DNA from: DATDRS01 sp035291605
GTDB taxonomy: Bacteria > Chloroflexota > Anaerolineae > Anaerolineales > UBA6663
Length of the DNA stretch: 10,566 bases
Assembly: GCA_035291605.1 (NCBI GenBank)
Contig: DATDRS010000212.1
Coordinates: forward strand, 1-10,566
Direction: 5' to 3'
In this document: piece after piece, positions 1 through 7,300 of the stretch
Layout of the letters: every line of letters begins with the position of its first letter
Numbering within the stretch: the stretch's first letter is position 1
Translations under genes and position numbers: made by a program
The notes under the pieces: generated by a model
Database searches by the model: none
What the model was told of the DNA's origin: nothing
What the model saw: the letters and a program-made list of their open reading frames with translations, nothing else

Positions 1-329
1 ACCGGCGACTCCGGCCAGGGCATCCCAAACCGGCGCTCGACGTGCGCCTTGACCTGCGTCCCCAGACCAAGCATGAACCGCCCGCCCGACTGGGCCGCCA
101 GGTCCCACGCAGTATAGGCGAGCGTCGCCGGACTGCGCGCGAACCCGATGGCGACGGCGGTGCCAAAGCGCAGTTGCGTGGTATGCTCGGCGACCAGCGT
201 GAGCGGCAGGAACGGGTCGTGCTGGGTCTCCGTCGTCCATACTGCCGAGAAGCCCGTAGCTTCGGCGCTCCGCGCGAGGGCGGGGATGCGGGAGAGGAAA
301 GTCGGGGGAAAGACGGCGTCGAGATGCAT
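1..329 (-). CDS. F420-dependent LLM-class oxidoreductase, N-terminal part (partial)
   Basis: The minus strand from an ATG at 329 translates without a stop to the window edge, giving about 110 residues that begin MHLDAVFPPTFLSRIPALAR. This is the N-terminal TIM-barrel part of the luciferase-like monooxygenase superfamily. The run VWTTETQHDPFLPL, then FGTAVAIGFARSP, then SGGRFMLGLGTQVKAHVERRFG closely matches the TIGR03617-type F420-dependent oxidoreductases as I know them. Members bind reduced or oxidised deazaflavin F420 in the cytosol and move hydride to or from organic substrates; the substrate cannot be told from this fragment. An AAAAGG run lies 4 nt before the ATG as a weak ribosome site. 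The gene lies 81 nt downstream of azlD on the same strand and could be its operon partner. The C-terminal two thirds lie outside the window, so integrity is unknown. Confidence 0.85.
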   Translation of the reverse strand, partial: MHLDAVFPPTFLSRIPALARSAEATGFSAVWTTETQHDPFLPLTLVAEHTTQLRFGTAVAIGFARSPATLAYTAWDLAAQSGGRFMLGLGTQVKAHVERRFGMPWPESP

Positions 330-410
330 AGGGCCTTTTCTTTTTGTCAACGAATGGACCGGATTGAGCGGCCGGAAAGAGAGGGCAACAAATTTGCCGT
401 TTTCTCTGTT

Positions 411-728
411 TCACCCTTTGAAGAAAAGCGGCAGTATCCACAGCGCCCCCATGCCCACGGCTATCGTCAGCAGCATGTTCTTCGTGGACCACGCGACGAG
501 GGTAGCCAGCAAGCCGGCGATCAGGCGCGCGTTGCCGGGCGAGAGGTCGAGCGCGCCGTTGGGCCGCAGGACCTCAGGAAAGATGATGGCTGAGAGCACC
601 GCCGGAGGCACAAAGCGCAGGCCGCGCTGCACGAGAGGCGGGACCTCCCAGCGCTCGAGCAGGACGATGAACGAGAGCCGGAGGGTATAGGTGACGAAAC
701 CCATGAAGAGAATGGTGGGCCAGAGCAT
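411..728 (-). CDS. azlD: AzlD-family small subunit of branched-chain amino acid exporter
   Basis: A 105-residue, very hydrophobic protein starts MLWPTILFMGFVTYTLRLSF. The order of features (a helix with TYTLR, then RFVPPAVLSAIIFPEVL, then NARLIAGLLATLVAWSTKN and a last hydrophobic helix) is that of the AzlD family, whose members are about 100 residues with three to four membrane helices. AzlD works with AzlC in the inner membrane as an exporter of branched-chain amino acids or related compounds (LIV-E family). The start was set at 728 because it gives the normal family length; the frame stays open upstream to 1049, but only as the opposite-frame shadow of azlC. The gene follows azlC by 56 nt, and that gap holds a heptamer hairpin. 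The substrate is inferred from family only. Confidence 0.9.
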   Translation of the reverse strand: MLWPTILFMGFVTYTLRLSFIVLLERWEVPPLVQRGLRFVPPAVLSAIIFPEVLRPNGALDLSPGNARLIAGLLATLVAWSTKNMLLTIAVGMGALWILPLFFKG

Positions 729-731
729 AGG

Positions 732-790
732 GTGACGAGTGGCAAGTGACGCGTGACAGGACGGGAAGTATCGCCGGTCACCCGTCACGG
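732..790. repeat. Degenerate GTGACNN heptamer array with inverted copies
   Basis: Four heptamers in a row, GTGACGA, GTGGCAA, GTGACGC and GTGACAG (732-759), are followed after 17 nt by two inverted copies, GTCACCC and GTCACGG (777-790). The 12-nt arms 746-757 and 777-788 pair at 11 of 12 positions around a 19-nt loop. The element overlaps the last codons of azlC and fills the azlC-azlD gap, so a transcript across it can fold into a hairpin between the two cistrons. Confidence 0.7.
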
Positions 791-1471
791 ACGACGGGCC
801 TCCGCCAGCAATCCAGTCAATATCCCCGTGAGCGCGGCGAGCATGAGGCCCAGTTTGTAAGGGGTGCTTGCGGCGAACAGGGCCGCGAGGCCTGCCGCGA
901 GCGCCGCGGCCACGCTTGCGCGGTCCTTGAGCGCGGGGACGACGAGGGCGATGAAGGTGATCGCGATGGCGAAGTCGAGCGACCAACTCTCCGGAATCTG
1001 CGCGCCGAGGGAAACGCCGATGGCCGTGCTGGTCTGCCAGGAAGCCCACAGCGCCAGTCCCGCGCCGAGGAAATACCAGTGCTTGTGGGGGTGCTCGGCC
1101 TGGTCATAGTAATGCGTGATCGCCACCGCATACGCCTCGTCGGTGAGCAAATAGGCCAGCAGCCACTTCCAGCGGGCGGGCAAATGCTTAAGGTAGGGCG
1201 CGACCGAGGCGCTGTACAGGGCGTGGCGCAGGTTGACGACCAGAGTGGTGAGGAGGACGACGAGCACCGGCGTGCTGGCGCCAATGAGCTGTACCCCGAT
1301 GAACTGCGCCGACCCGGCGAAGACGATGGACGACATCCCAAGCGCGATGGGAGAAGGAAGACCGGCGCTGACCGCCAGCGCGCCGTAGATCAGGCCAAAA
1401 GGAATCACGCCGAGCAGGATCGGCAGTTCGGCGCGAAGGCCGGCGAGGAAAGCGGAGCGGGGGGAGGGCAC
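785..1471 (-). CDS. azlC: AzlC-family large subunit of branched-chain amino acid exporter
   Basis: The protein has 228 residues from the GTG at 1471. It carries family marks PFGLIYG (24-30), FAGSAQF (51-57), NLRHALY (80-86) and TDEAYA (110-115), with several hydrophobic helices up to the C-terminus, and normal length for AzlC. It is an inner-membrane protein that pairs with AzlD to export branched-chain amino acids. Start choice is uncertain: a TTG at 1498 extends it by 9 residues. I prefer GTG 1471 because a TATAAT box ends 6 nt before it, so transcription would begin at or next to the GTG (leaderless), and the TTG would lie upstream of that transcript. Neither start has a Shine-Dalgarno sequence. 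The coding end at 785 lies inside a GTCAC/GTGAC inverted repeat. Confidence 0.9.
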   Translation of the reverse strand: MPSPRSAFLAGLRAELPILLGVIPFGLIYGALAVSAGLPSPIALGMSSIVFAGSAQFIGVQLIGASTPVLVVLLTTLVVNLRHALYSASVAPYLKHLPARWKWLLAYLLTDEAYAVAITHYYDQAEHPHKHWYFLGAGLALWASWQTSTAIGVSLGAQIPESWSLDFAIAITFIALVVPALKDRASVAAALAAGLAALFAASTPYKLGLMLAALTGILTGLLAEARRP

Positions 1472-1477
1472 GGGGGG

Positions 1478-1505
1478 ATTATATGCGGAAAATCCCAAAT
1501 CCCAA
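1478..1505 (-). promoter_or_regulatory. Candidate sigma-70 promoter of azlC (leaderless)
   Basis: On the minus strand, TTGGGA (1505-1500) is followed by 16 nt and then a perfect TATAAT (1483-1478). The GTG start of azlC comes 6 nt after the -10 box. In bacteria with many leaderless transcripts a -10 box at this distance from the start codon is typical. The -35 box matches the consensus at 4 of 6 positions. The call is from sequence only. Confidence 0.55.
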
Positions 1506-1566
1506 GAGGCAAATCCCGAAGGGAAGGCGCACAGTTGGGGTTTTGGAAGTCGGGAATTGGGATTTT
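1489..1566. repeat. AAATCCC heptamer element with 15-nt inverted arms
   Basis: Heptamers AAATCCC (1490-1496), AAATCCC (1497-1503), a diverged AAGAGGC and AAATCCC (1511-1517) lie in register. Inverted copies GGGAATT and GGGATTT lie at 1552-1565. The arms 1489-1503 and 1552-1566 are complementary at 14 of 15 positions with a 48-nt loop. The element fills the gap between the sthA stop and azlC. On the minus strand the second arm ends in GGGATTTT, so it might also end sthA transcription, but the long loop makes this weak. Part of it lies in the spacer and -35 region of the azlC promoter. Confidence 0.65.
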
Positions 1567-1593
1567 TCCCCTGCCCTGCTCCCTGGCATCATC

Positions 1594-2997
1594 TCAGCCG
1601 AGGCGATTTATTCCATCGAAGGCCGCCGTCTTGTAACACTCCGCCAGTGTAGGGTAGTTGAAGACGGTCTGCACAAAATAATCTATGCGGCCGCCGAAGG
1701 CCAGCACCGCCTGCCCGATGTGCACGAGCTCACTCGCGCCCTCGCCGATGATGTGCACCCCCAGCAGTTGGCGCGTCTCCAGATGGAAGATGAGCTTGAG
1801 CAGGCCGGTGCTGTCGCCGATGATCTGCCCGCGCGCGATCTCGCGGTATTGGGCTTTGCCCACCTCGTAAGAGACGCCCCTGTCGGTCAGCTCTTCCTCG
1901 GTGCGGCCCACCATCGAGATTTCCGGGATGGTGTAAATGCCGTAAGGGAACAGCTCGGGGACGCTCCGGGCCTCGACGCCCAACGCGTGACAGGCGGCCA
2001 GACGGCCCTGCTCCATCGAGGTCGAAGCCAGGCTGGGGAAGCCAATCAAATCGCCGACGGCGTAAATGTGGGGGACGGCGGTCTGGTAATGTTCGTTCAC
2101 TTGGATGCGCCCCCGGTTATCCGCCGCCAGGCCCGCGGCCGTGAGGTTGAGTTCTTCAGTCGCGCCCGTGCGGCCAATGCTGTACAGCGCCTTCTCGGCG
2201 GCAATCTGCTTGCCGCTGGCGAGGCTGATCCTCACCCGCTCCCCGTTCTGGTCCTGAACAGGTTCGATGGCGCTGACGGCCTCGCCCAGCCGCAAGGTGA
2301 CGCGGTTTTGCCGCAGATGATAGGCCAGCGCGTCAATGATCTCGTGATCCACAAACGGCAGGAGGCGCTCGCGCTTATCAATGAGCGTGACGCGCACGCC
2401 GAGGGCGGCGAAGATGCTGGCATACTCGCAGCCGATCACCCCTGCGCCAACGACCGCTATGGTCCGCGGGAGGCGGTCGAGTTTGAGGATGTCGTCGCTG
2501 ATGAAAATGCGCTGGCCGTCGAGAGGGATGTGCGGGTCGTGGGTGGAGGTCGTGCCGGTGGCGACGATGATGGCGGCGGCGTTCACGTCCCGCTGGCCGC
2601 GGCCGTCCACGTAGGTCAGGCGGAGGGTGTGCGGATCCACAAACGCGGCTTCGGCGGGCAGGACCTCGACGCGGTTGCGCATCAGCTGGTGGCGCGTCAC
2701 GTCAATCTCGTGCCGGATGACGTGGTCGGCGCGGAACAGCAGGTCATTCATGGTGATGTTCTGCTTGACCGTATAGGACACGCCGTAGACGCCGCGCTCG
2801 CGGTAGCCGGAGAGGTGCAGGACGGCCTCGCGCAGGGTCTTGCTGGGGATGGTGCCGGTGTTGATGCACACGCCGCCGATAACGGCTTTGCGCTCCGCCA
2901 ACGCCACGCGTTTGTCGAGTTTGGCGGCCTGGATCGCCGCGCGCTGGCCCGCCGGGCCGGAGCCGATGACTAAGAGATCGTATTCGTATTCGGGCAT
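1594..2997 (-). CDS. sthA: Soluble pyridine nucleotide transhydrogenase (Si-specific NAD(P)+ transhydrogenase)
   Basis: A 467-residue cytosolic flavoprotein of the pyridine nucleotide-disulfide oxidoreductase family. Seen in order: FAD site GSGPAG (12-17); GGVCINTGTIPSK (41-53); NAD(P) site GAGVIG (184-189); second FAD motif IYAVGDLIG (311-319); and C-terminal FNYPTLAE (446-453). In dihydrolipoamide dehydrogenase the redox motif has two Cys (CxxxxC) and a C-terminal His-Glu. Here only Cys44 is present, Thr49 replaces the second Cys and Asn447 stands where Lpd has His. This is the SthA pattern, so the protein should exchange hydride between NADPH and NAD+ rather than reduce disulfides. The ATG at 2997 is preferred over 3015 because GGAGG lies 5 nt before it and because 467 residues is the family length. 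It stands alone between cpaF and azlC with its own -10 box. Confidence 0.93.
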   Translation of the reverse strand: MPEYEYDLLVIGSGPAGQRAAIQAAKLDKRVALAERKAVIGGVCINTGTIPSKTLREAVLHLSGYRERGVYGVSYTVKQNITMNDLLFRADHVIRHEIDVTRHQLMRNRVEVLPAEAAFVDPHTLRLTYVDGRGQRDVNAAAIIVATGTTSTHDPHIPLDGQRIFISDDILKLDRLPRTIAVVGAGVIGCEYASIFAALGVRVTLIDKRERLLPFVDHEIIDALAYHLRQNRVTLRLGEAVSAIEPVQDQNGERVRISLASGKQIAAEKALYSIGRTGATEELNLTAAGLAADNRGRIQVNEHYQTAVPHIYAVGDLIGFPSLASTSMEQGRLAACHALGVEARSVPELFPYGIYTIPEISMVGRTEEELTDRGVSYEVGKAQYREIARGQIIGDSTGLLKLIFHLETRQLLGVHIIGEGASELVHIGQAVLAFGGRIDYFVQTVFNYPTLAECYKTAAFDGINRLG

Positions 2998-3002
2998 GCC
3001 CG

Positions 3003-3032
3003 CCTCCGTGGTCATTCTGTGGCGGGATTATA
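3003..3032 (-). promoter_or_regulatory. sthA -10 box and ribosome binding site
   Basis: On the minus strand a perfect TATAAT lies at 3032-3027, and a strong GGAGG lies at 3007-3003, 5 nt before the ATG at 2997. A start of transcription near 3020 would leave a leader of about 22 nt. The -35 region (about 3050-3055, TTTCCC) is poor. The TATAATCCC string is shared with the azlC promoter. Confidence 0.55.
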
Positions 3033-3035
3033 GGA

Positions 3036-3056
3036 GGGAACAGGGAATAGGGAAAC
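3036..3056. repeat. Three GGGAANN heptamers upstream of sthA
   Basis: GGGAACA (3036-3042), GGGAATA (3043-3049) and GGGAAAC (3050-3056) lie head to tail with a 7-nt period. They occupy the region between cpaF's stop and the sthA -10 box, that is, the spacer and -35 of that promoter. No inverted copy is seen nearby. Confidence 0.6.
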
Positions 3057-3067
3057 AGCGCCAGACA

Positions 3068-4057
3068 TCACTTCTCCCAGCTCGGCTTCGCGCCGGTCAT
3101 TTCAAATTGGTCAGCCGCTTCGTTATAGCGCACGAGCGGCTGGAGGAGATAGCGATCGTCTTCGAGGCCGCACAGTTCGGCGATTTGCACCACTTTGCGG
3201 CCGTTCGGCAGGCGCTGCAAAACCGGGATCACGTTGATGGTGGAAGCGATCAGGCGGCGGATTTCGGAAATGCCGAGGCCGAGGTTCGCCATCAGGCACA
3301 TCGCCTCCAGGCGGGCCAGCGCGTCTTCGGGGCTGTCGGCGTGCATGGTCATGAACGCGCCATCGTGGCCGAGGCTGATGATTTCTAGGATGCGCATCAC
3401 TTCCGGGCCGCGCAGTTCACCAAAGATGAGCCGGTCGGGCCGCATGCGCGCGGCGGTGTTGATCACGTCAATATACGAAAGCCCGGCGGAATTCTCAACG
3501 GCGAGGCGCACCATGCGCTTGACGCGCGGGAACAGTTCGGCCGCTTCTTCGACGACGACGACGCGTTCGTCGTCCGGGATGTCGTCGGTGAGGATGTTCA
3601 TGAAGGTGGTCTTGCCGCTCGCCGTGCCGCCCGCGACGAGGATATTCTTGCGCGCCAGCACGGCGCCTTGCAGGAGCGCACGCACTTCGCGGCTGAGGGC
3701 ATTAAATTCGTACAGTTTCTCCATGTCCAGCCGCTGAGGGAAGAACTTGCGGAGGACCAGATAGGGGCCATGCCAGGCCGTGGGGGGGATCACGGCGAGC
3801 AGGCGCGAACCGTCAGGCAAACGTATCTCGGCGGTGGTGCGCCGGGGGCTCAGTTGAATGTCTTCGAGCGCCAGCGCCGCGTCAATCACGGCGCGGACGG
3901 CCTCGGGCGAGTCGAACTTGACGTCGGTATCCTCCAATCGGCCCTTGCGCTCGACGTACACGTGGTCGGGCGCGTCCACCATGATTTCGGTGACGCCTTC
4001 TTCTTCCATTAGCGGCGCAAGCGGACCGAGGGCGGTGAGGTAGTTTTGCATAGTCAT
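3068..4057 (-). CDS. CpaF/TadA-type secretion ATPase, solitary
   Basis: A 329-residue ATPase of the type II/IV secretion (GspE/VirB11) superfamily, CpaF subgroup. Walker A GGTASGKTT is at 143-151, the acidic VVVEEAAEL at 167-175, Walker B RLIFGE at 209-214 followed by LRG, and the His box from GHDGAFMTMHADSP with His231 and His239. Such ATPases form cytosolic hexamers that drive Tad/Flp pilus assembly or related transport. It is shorter than usual CpaF (about 450 residues) because it lacks most of the N-terminal extension, and near the length of TrbB-like members. The ATG at 4057 has AGGAG 8 nt upstream; the frame is open to 4240, but that part is non-coding in character. No tadB, tadC, tadZ or pilin gene lies beside it: downstream is sthA and upstream a divergent kinase. 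The exact role is therefore unknown. Confidence 0.88.
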   Translation of the reverse strand: MTMQNYLTALGPLAPLMEEEGVTEIMVDAPDHVYVERKGRLEDTDVKFDSPEAVRAVIDAALALEDIQLSPRRTTAEIRLPDGSRLLAVIPPTAWHGPYLVLRKFFPQRLDMEKLYEFNALSREVRALLQGAVLARKNILVAGGTASGKTTFMNILTDDIPDDERVVVVEEAAELFPRVKRMVRLAVENSAGLSYIDVINTAARMRPDRLIFGELRGPEVMRILEIISLGHDGAFMTMHADSPEDALARLEAMCLMANLGLGISEIRRLIASTINVIPVLQRLPNGRKVVQIAELCGLEDDRYLLQPLVRYNEAADQFEMTGAKPSWEK

Positions 4058-4302
4058 CTTGTCTTCTCCTGACCTGTTCCTTGCCGTGGCCTGCAAAGGG
4101 GGCGACGGGGAGCAGGGGTGGTTTTGTTCTTTGAGTGTAGGGTAGCAGAAAGCAGAACGCCCCGCCTCCGCTATTACCACAGGGGGACCGGGGAAGGATG
4201 AAGGCCACAGGCCGACGGGCGCCTCTAGCCGGAAAGGCACACTATAAAAACGGTTCTATCTCTGGTAACATGGAAATCTACCGCACATTCGAGGAGGATT
4301 AT
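4058..4302. promoter_or_regulatory. Divergent intergenic region between the ATPase and sensor kinase genes
   Basis: These 245 bp must hold start signals for both directions. Toward the kinase there is a TATAAA at 4243-4248 and, just before the GTG start, AGGAGG at 4292-4297. Toward the ATPase there is AGGAG at 4070-4066 on the minus strand and a TACACT about 70 nt further up that could be a -10 box. I found no good -35 partner for either. A perfect tandem heptamer AGCAGAA, AGCAGAA lies at 4144-4157. No small gene is apparent. Confidence 0.4.
4292..4297 (+). promoter_or_regulatory. Ribosome binding site deciding the kinase start
   Basis: A full AGGAGG is followed by 5 nt and then GTG at 4303. 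It is the strongest Shine-Dalgarno sequence in this region and places the start 35 codons downstream of the longest open frame. The ATG overlapping it at 4301 is out of frame and reads straight into TGA. Confidence 0.75.
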
Positions 4303-7300
4303 GTGAGCGCTATACCTCTCCTTTCCAGCCTGCGCGTCCGCCTGGTTGTGCTTCTACTCGCTGCCCTCCTCCTGTCCGCGGTGATCACGCTGTACACCTC
4401 CACGGAGCACCAGGGCCGCGAAGCCCGGCGCGTCGAGGCCGAGGCTCAAACCCTCCTCCAACTAATCGCTGCTCATCACGGGCAATTCATAGAAGGGACA
4501 CGCCAACTCCTGATGACGCTGGCTGAAGTCCCCGAGGTGCGAGGCGCGCCGGAGGCGTGCGCCGCCGTCCTGCACGATCTGTTTACACAAGCGCCGCCCT
4601 ACAGCGACTTCACCGTGGCCGACGCGGATGGCAACCTGTTCTGCAGCGCCCGGCCTGTCTCAGAACCGATGAATTTCGTAGAAGAGGCCTGGTTCCAGCG
4701 AGCCAGGCAGACGCGGGCATTTGCGGTGGGCGATTACCAAACGGAGGCCGTCCGCGGCGCTCCGGCCCTCGTCTTCGCTTATCCGCTCCTCGACGCGGGA
4801 GGAGACGTGCTGGGCATCCTCTCTGCCTCGATAGATTTGAGCGCGCCCAACGGGCTTTCCGCGTCTGGCATCTCCCTGCCGGAGGATGCCGTTGTCGCCG
4901 TCTTCGACCGGCAAGGCGTCATCCTGGCTTACGAATCGGATTCTGACTCCTCCCGGGTCGGCCAAGCGGCGCGGGATACGCCGCTGGTTGAGACAATCAT
5001 CACACAGGGCGCTGGCGCCGCCGAAGTCAGAGGCGTGGACGGCGTGGCCCGCTTGTACGCTTTTACCTCCCTGCAAGGCGCAACAGACTATGGGCTGTAT
5101 GCCGCCGTCGGCATACCCCGGGCCAGCGCCCTGGCGGAAACCGGCCGGTTGTTTGCTGGCAGCCTGATTGCTCTGGGGCTGGCGGGCGCTGGCGCCCTGG
5201 CTCTAGCCTGGTGGAGCAGCGGTGCGCTTCTCCTGCGCCCGATCAAGGCGCTCGTGGGCGCTGCGGAGCAGGTGCGCCACGGCAACTTGCACGCCCGCAC
5301 TGGCCTGTCCGATGGCAAGGATGAGATCGCTCAATTGGGGCTGGCCTTCGACGCGATGGCCGCCGCGCTCGAACAGCGTGAGGCCGAGCGCCGCGACGCC
5401 GAAGCGCAATTGCAGGAGAGCGAATACCGCTACCGGCGGCTGGTCGAGCTTTCGCCCGATGCCATCCTCGTCCGCACGGGCGATGAGATCACCTTTATCA
5501 ATCCGGCGGGCGCGCGCCTCCTCGGCGCAATCCATCCGGACCAATTGATCGGCCGCCCCATTGGGGAGTTCATCCACCCCGACTGGCGCGGCCTGGCCCA
5601 CGAGCGCATCCGGCCTGCCGAGACAAGCCCGCTTGTGTCGCACGCGGAAATGAGATTCCTCCGGCTTGACGGGAACACGTTCGAGGGCGAAATGTCCGCC
5701 TCGCCGCTCACTTATGAGGGCCAGCCAGCCATCCAGGTGGTCATCCGCGATGTCACCGAGCGTAAACGGATGGAAGCGGCGCTGCGCGAAAGCGAAGAGC
5801 GTTTCCGCACAATGGCCGACAACGCGCCAGTGCTCATCTGGGTGGCCGGTTCCGATGCGATGCGCACGTTCTTCAATAAGCCCTGGCTCGACTTCACCGG
5901 CCGGATTATGGAAATGGAGGCCGGCGCCGGTTGGACCGACGGCGTGCATCCCGACGATTATCAACGCTGCCTCGACGCCTACCTGGCGGCCTTCAAAGCG
6001 CGGCAGCGTTTCGAGCTGGAATACCGTCTGCAGCGCGCCGACGGCGCATATCGCTGGATGGTGGATATCGGCGTGCCACGCTTCGCGCCCGACGGCAGTT
6101 TCGCGGGCTACATTGGCTCGGGCCTTGACATCACCGAGCGCCGCCGGGCCGAAGAAGCTCTGCGTCTTTCACGTGACCAGTTCGCCATCATCCTGCAGGG
6201 AGCCGCCGACGGCATCACGGCGCAGGACCCGGCCGGGCGGTTGCGCTACGCGAACGACGCGGCGGCGCGCATGTTCGGTTATCCTTCGGCGGAGGCGCTG
6301 CTGGCGGTCTCCCTGCCGGAAGTCATGCAAAAGTTTGAAGCCTTCGACGAGGCCGGAGGACTTTTCCCGCTGGAGTACTTGCCGGGGCAGTTGGCGCTCC
6401 GAGGTGCGCCCAAAGCCTCAGCCAAAGTTCGCCTCCGGCCTTTGAGCGCCGGAGATGAGCGCTGGCTGGCCATCAAGGCTACGCCGGTCTTCAACGAACA
6501 GGGGCAGGTCGAACTGGCCGTCAACATCTTTCAGGATATCACCGACCTGAAGCAAGCCGGGGTTTCTCAACGCCTGCTGGCCGAGGCCGGACAGTTGCTG
6601 GCGGCGTCTCTCGATGAGGCCGCCCGGCTTGTGAACGTGACCCAACTGGCCGTGCCGTTGTTGGCGGACTGGTGCGCCATGGATATCGTGGACGAGGATG
6701 GGACTGTCCGGCGCATCGCTGTGGCGCACACCGACGCGGCCGGGACAAGGATGATTAAGGGACACCCTTTTGACCTGGAGGCGATTAGCGGCGCCTCGCG
6801 CGCAGGGTGGCCCGGCGAGCCGGAGTTCTATCCCTTTGTTCCCGACTCTCTCCTGGAGGCCGCGGCGCGCGACGCAGAGCATCTGCGCGCTTTGCGAGCG
6901 CTGGATTTGAAGTCGGCGATGGTGGTCCCGCTGATCGCGCGCGGGCAGCCGATCGGCGCGCTGACGTTTGTCTGGGTGGAGTCGCGCCGGCGCTACAGCC
7001 GGACCGACCTGGCGCTGGCTGAAGAACTGGCGCGCCGCGTGGCCCTGGCCCTGGATAACACCTGGCTGTATAACGAGGCCCAAAAATTGAACGCGACGCT
7101 GGAACAGCGCGTCAGCACGCGCACGGCCCAACTGCTGGCCAGCAATGCCCGGCTGGAAGCGTCCCAAACTCAATTGCGCCTCCTCTCGGCCCACCTCCAG
7201 CAGGCGCGGGAAGAAGAGCGCATTCGGATTGCGCGTGAGATTCATGACGAGCTGGGCCAGGCGCTGGCCGGGCTTAAAATGGATGTCGCCTGGTTGCAAC

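Noticed and set aside
342..347. TTGACA on the minus strand just before the LLM start as a -35 box
   Set aside because: A -10 box at the right distance would fall on or after the ATG, so it cannot drive this gene with the chosen start; the start fits the family well.
384..398. Hairpin GGCAA/TTGCC between azlD and the LLM gene
   Set aside because: Only 5 bp with no U tract in the direction of transcription; too weak to call a terminator.
42..690. Two overlapping plus-strand frames opposite the LLM and azlD genes
   Set aside because: Low-complexity basic translations antisense to well recognised genes.
746..1636. Plus-strand open frame (296 codons) opposite azlC
   Set aside because: Arg/Gly-rich shadow of azlC with no domain; the GC-rich third positions of azlC keep the opposite frame open.
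1483..2973. Long plus-strand open frame (496 codons) opposite sthA
   Set aside because: It mirrors sthA exactly on the other strand; its translation is rich in Asp, Gly and Val without any family pattern, while the minus strand encodes a full, motif-perfect flavoprotein.
1594..2997. Dihydrolipoamide dehydrogenase or mercuric reductase instead of SthA
   Set aside because: The second redox Cys is Thr49 and the C-terminal catalytic His is Asn447, and no E1/E2 dehydrogenase genes are near.
4198..4302. 35-codon N-terminal extension of the sensor kinase
   Set aside because: AGGAGG with ideal spacing points to GTG 4303, and the extension contains the probable promoter (TATAAA) rather than a protein signal.
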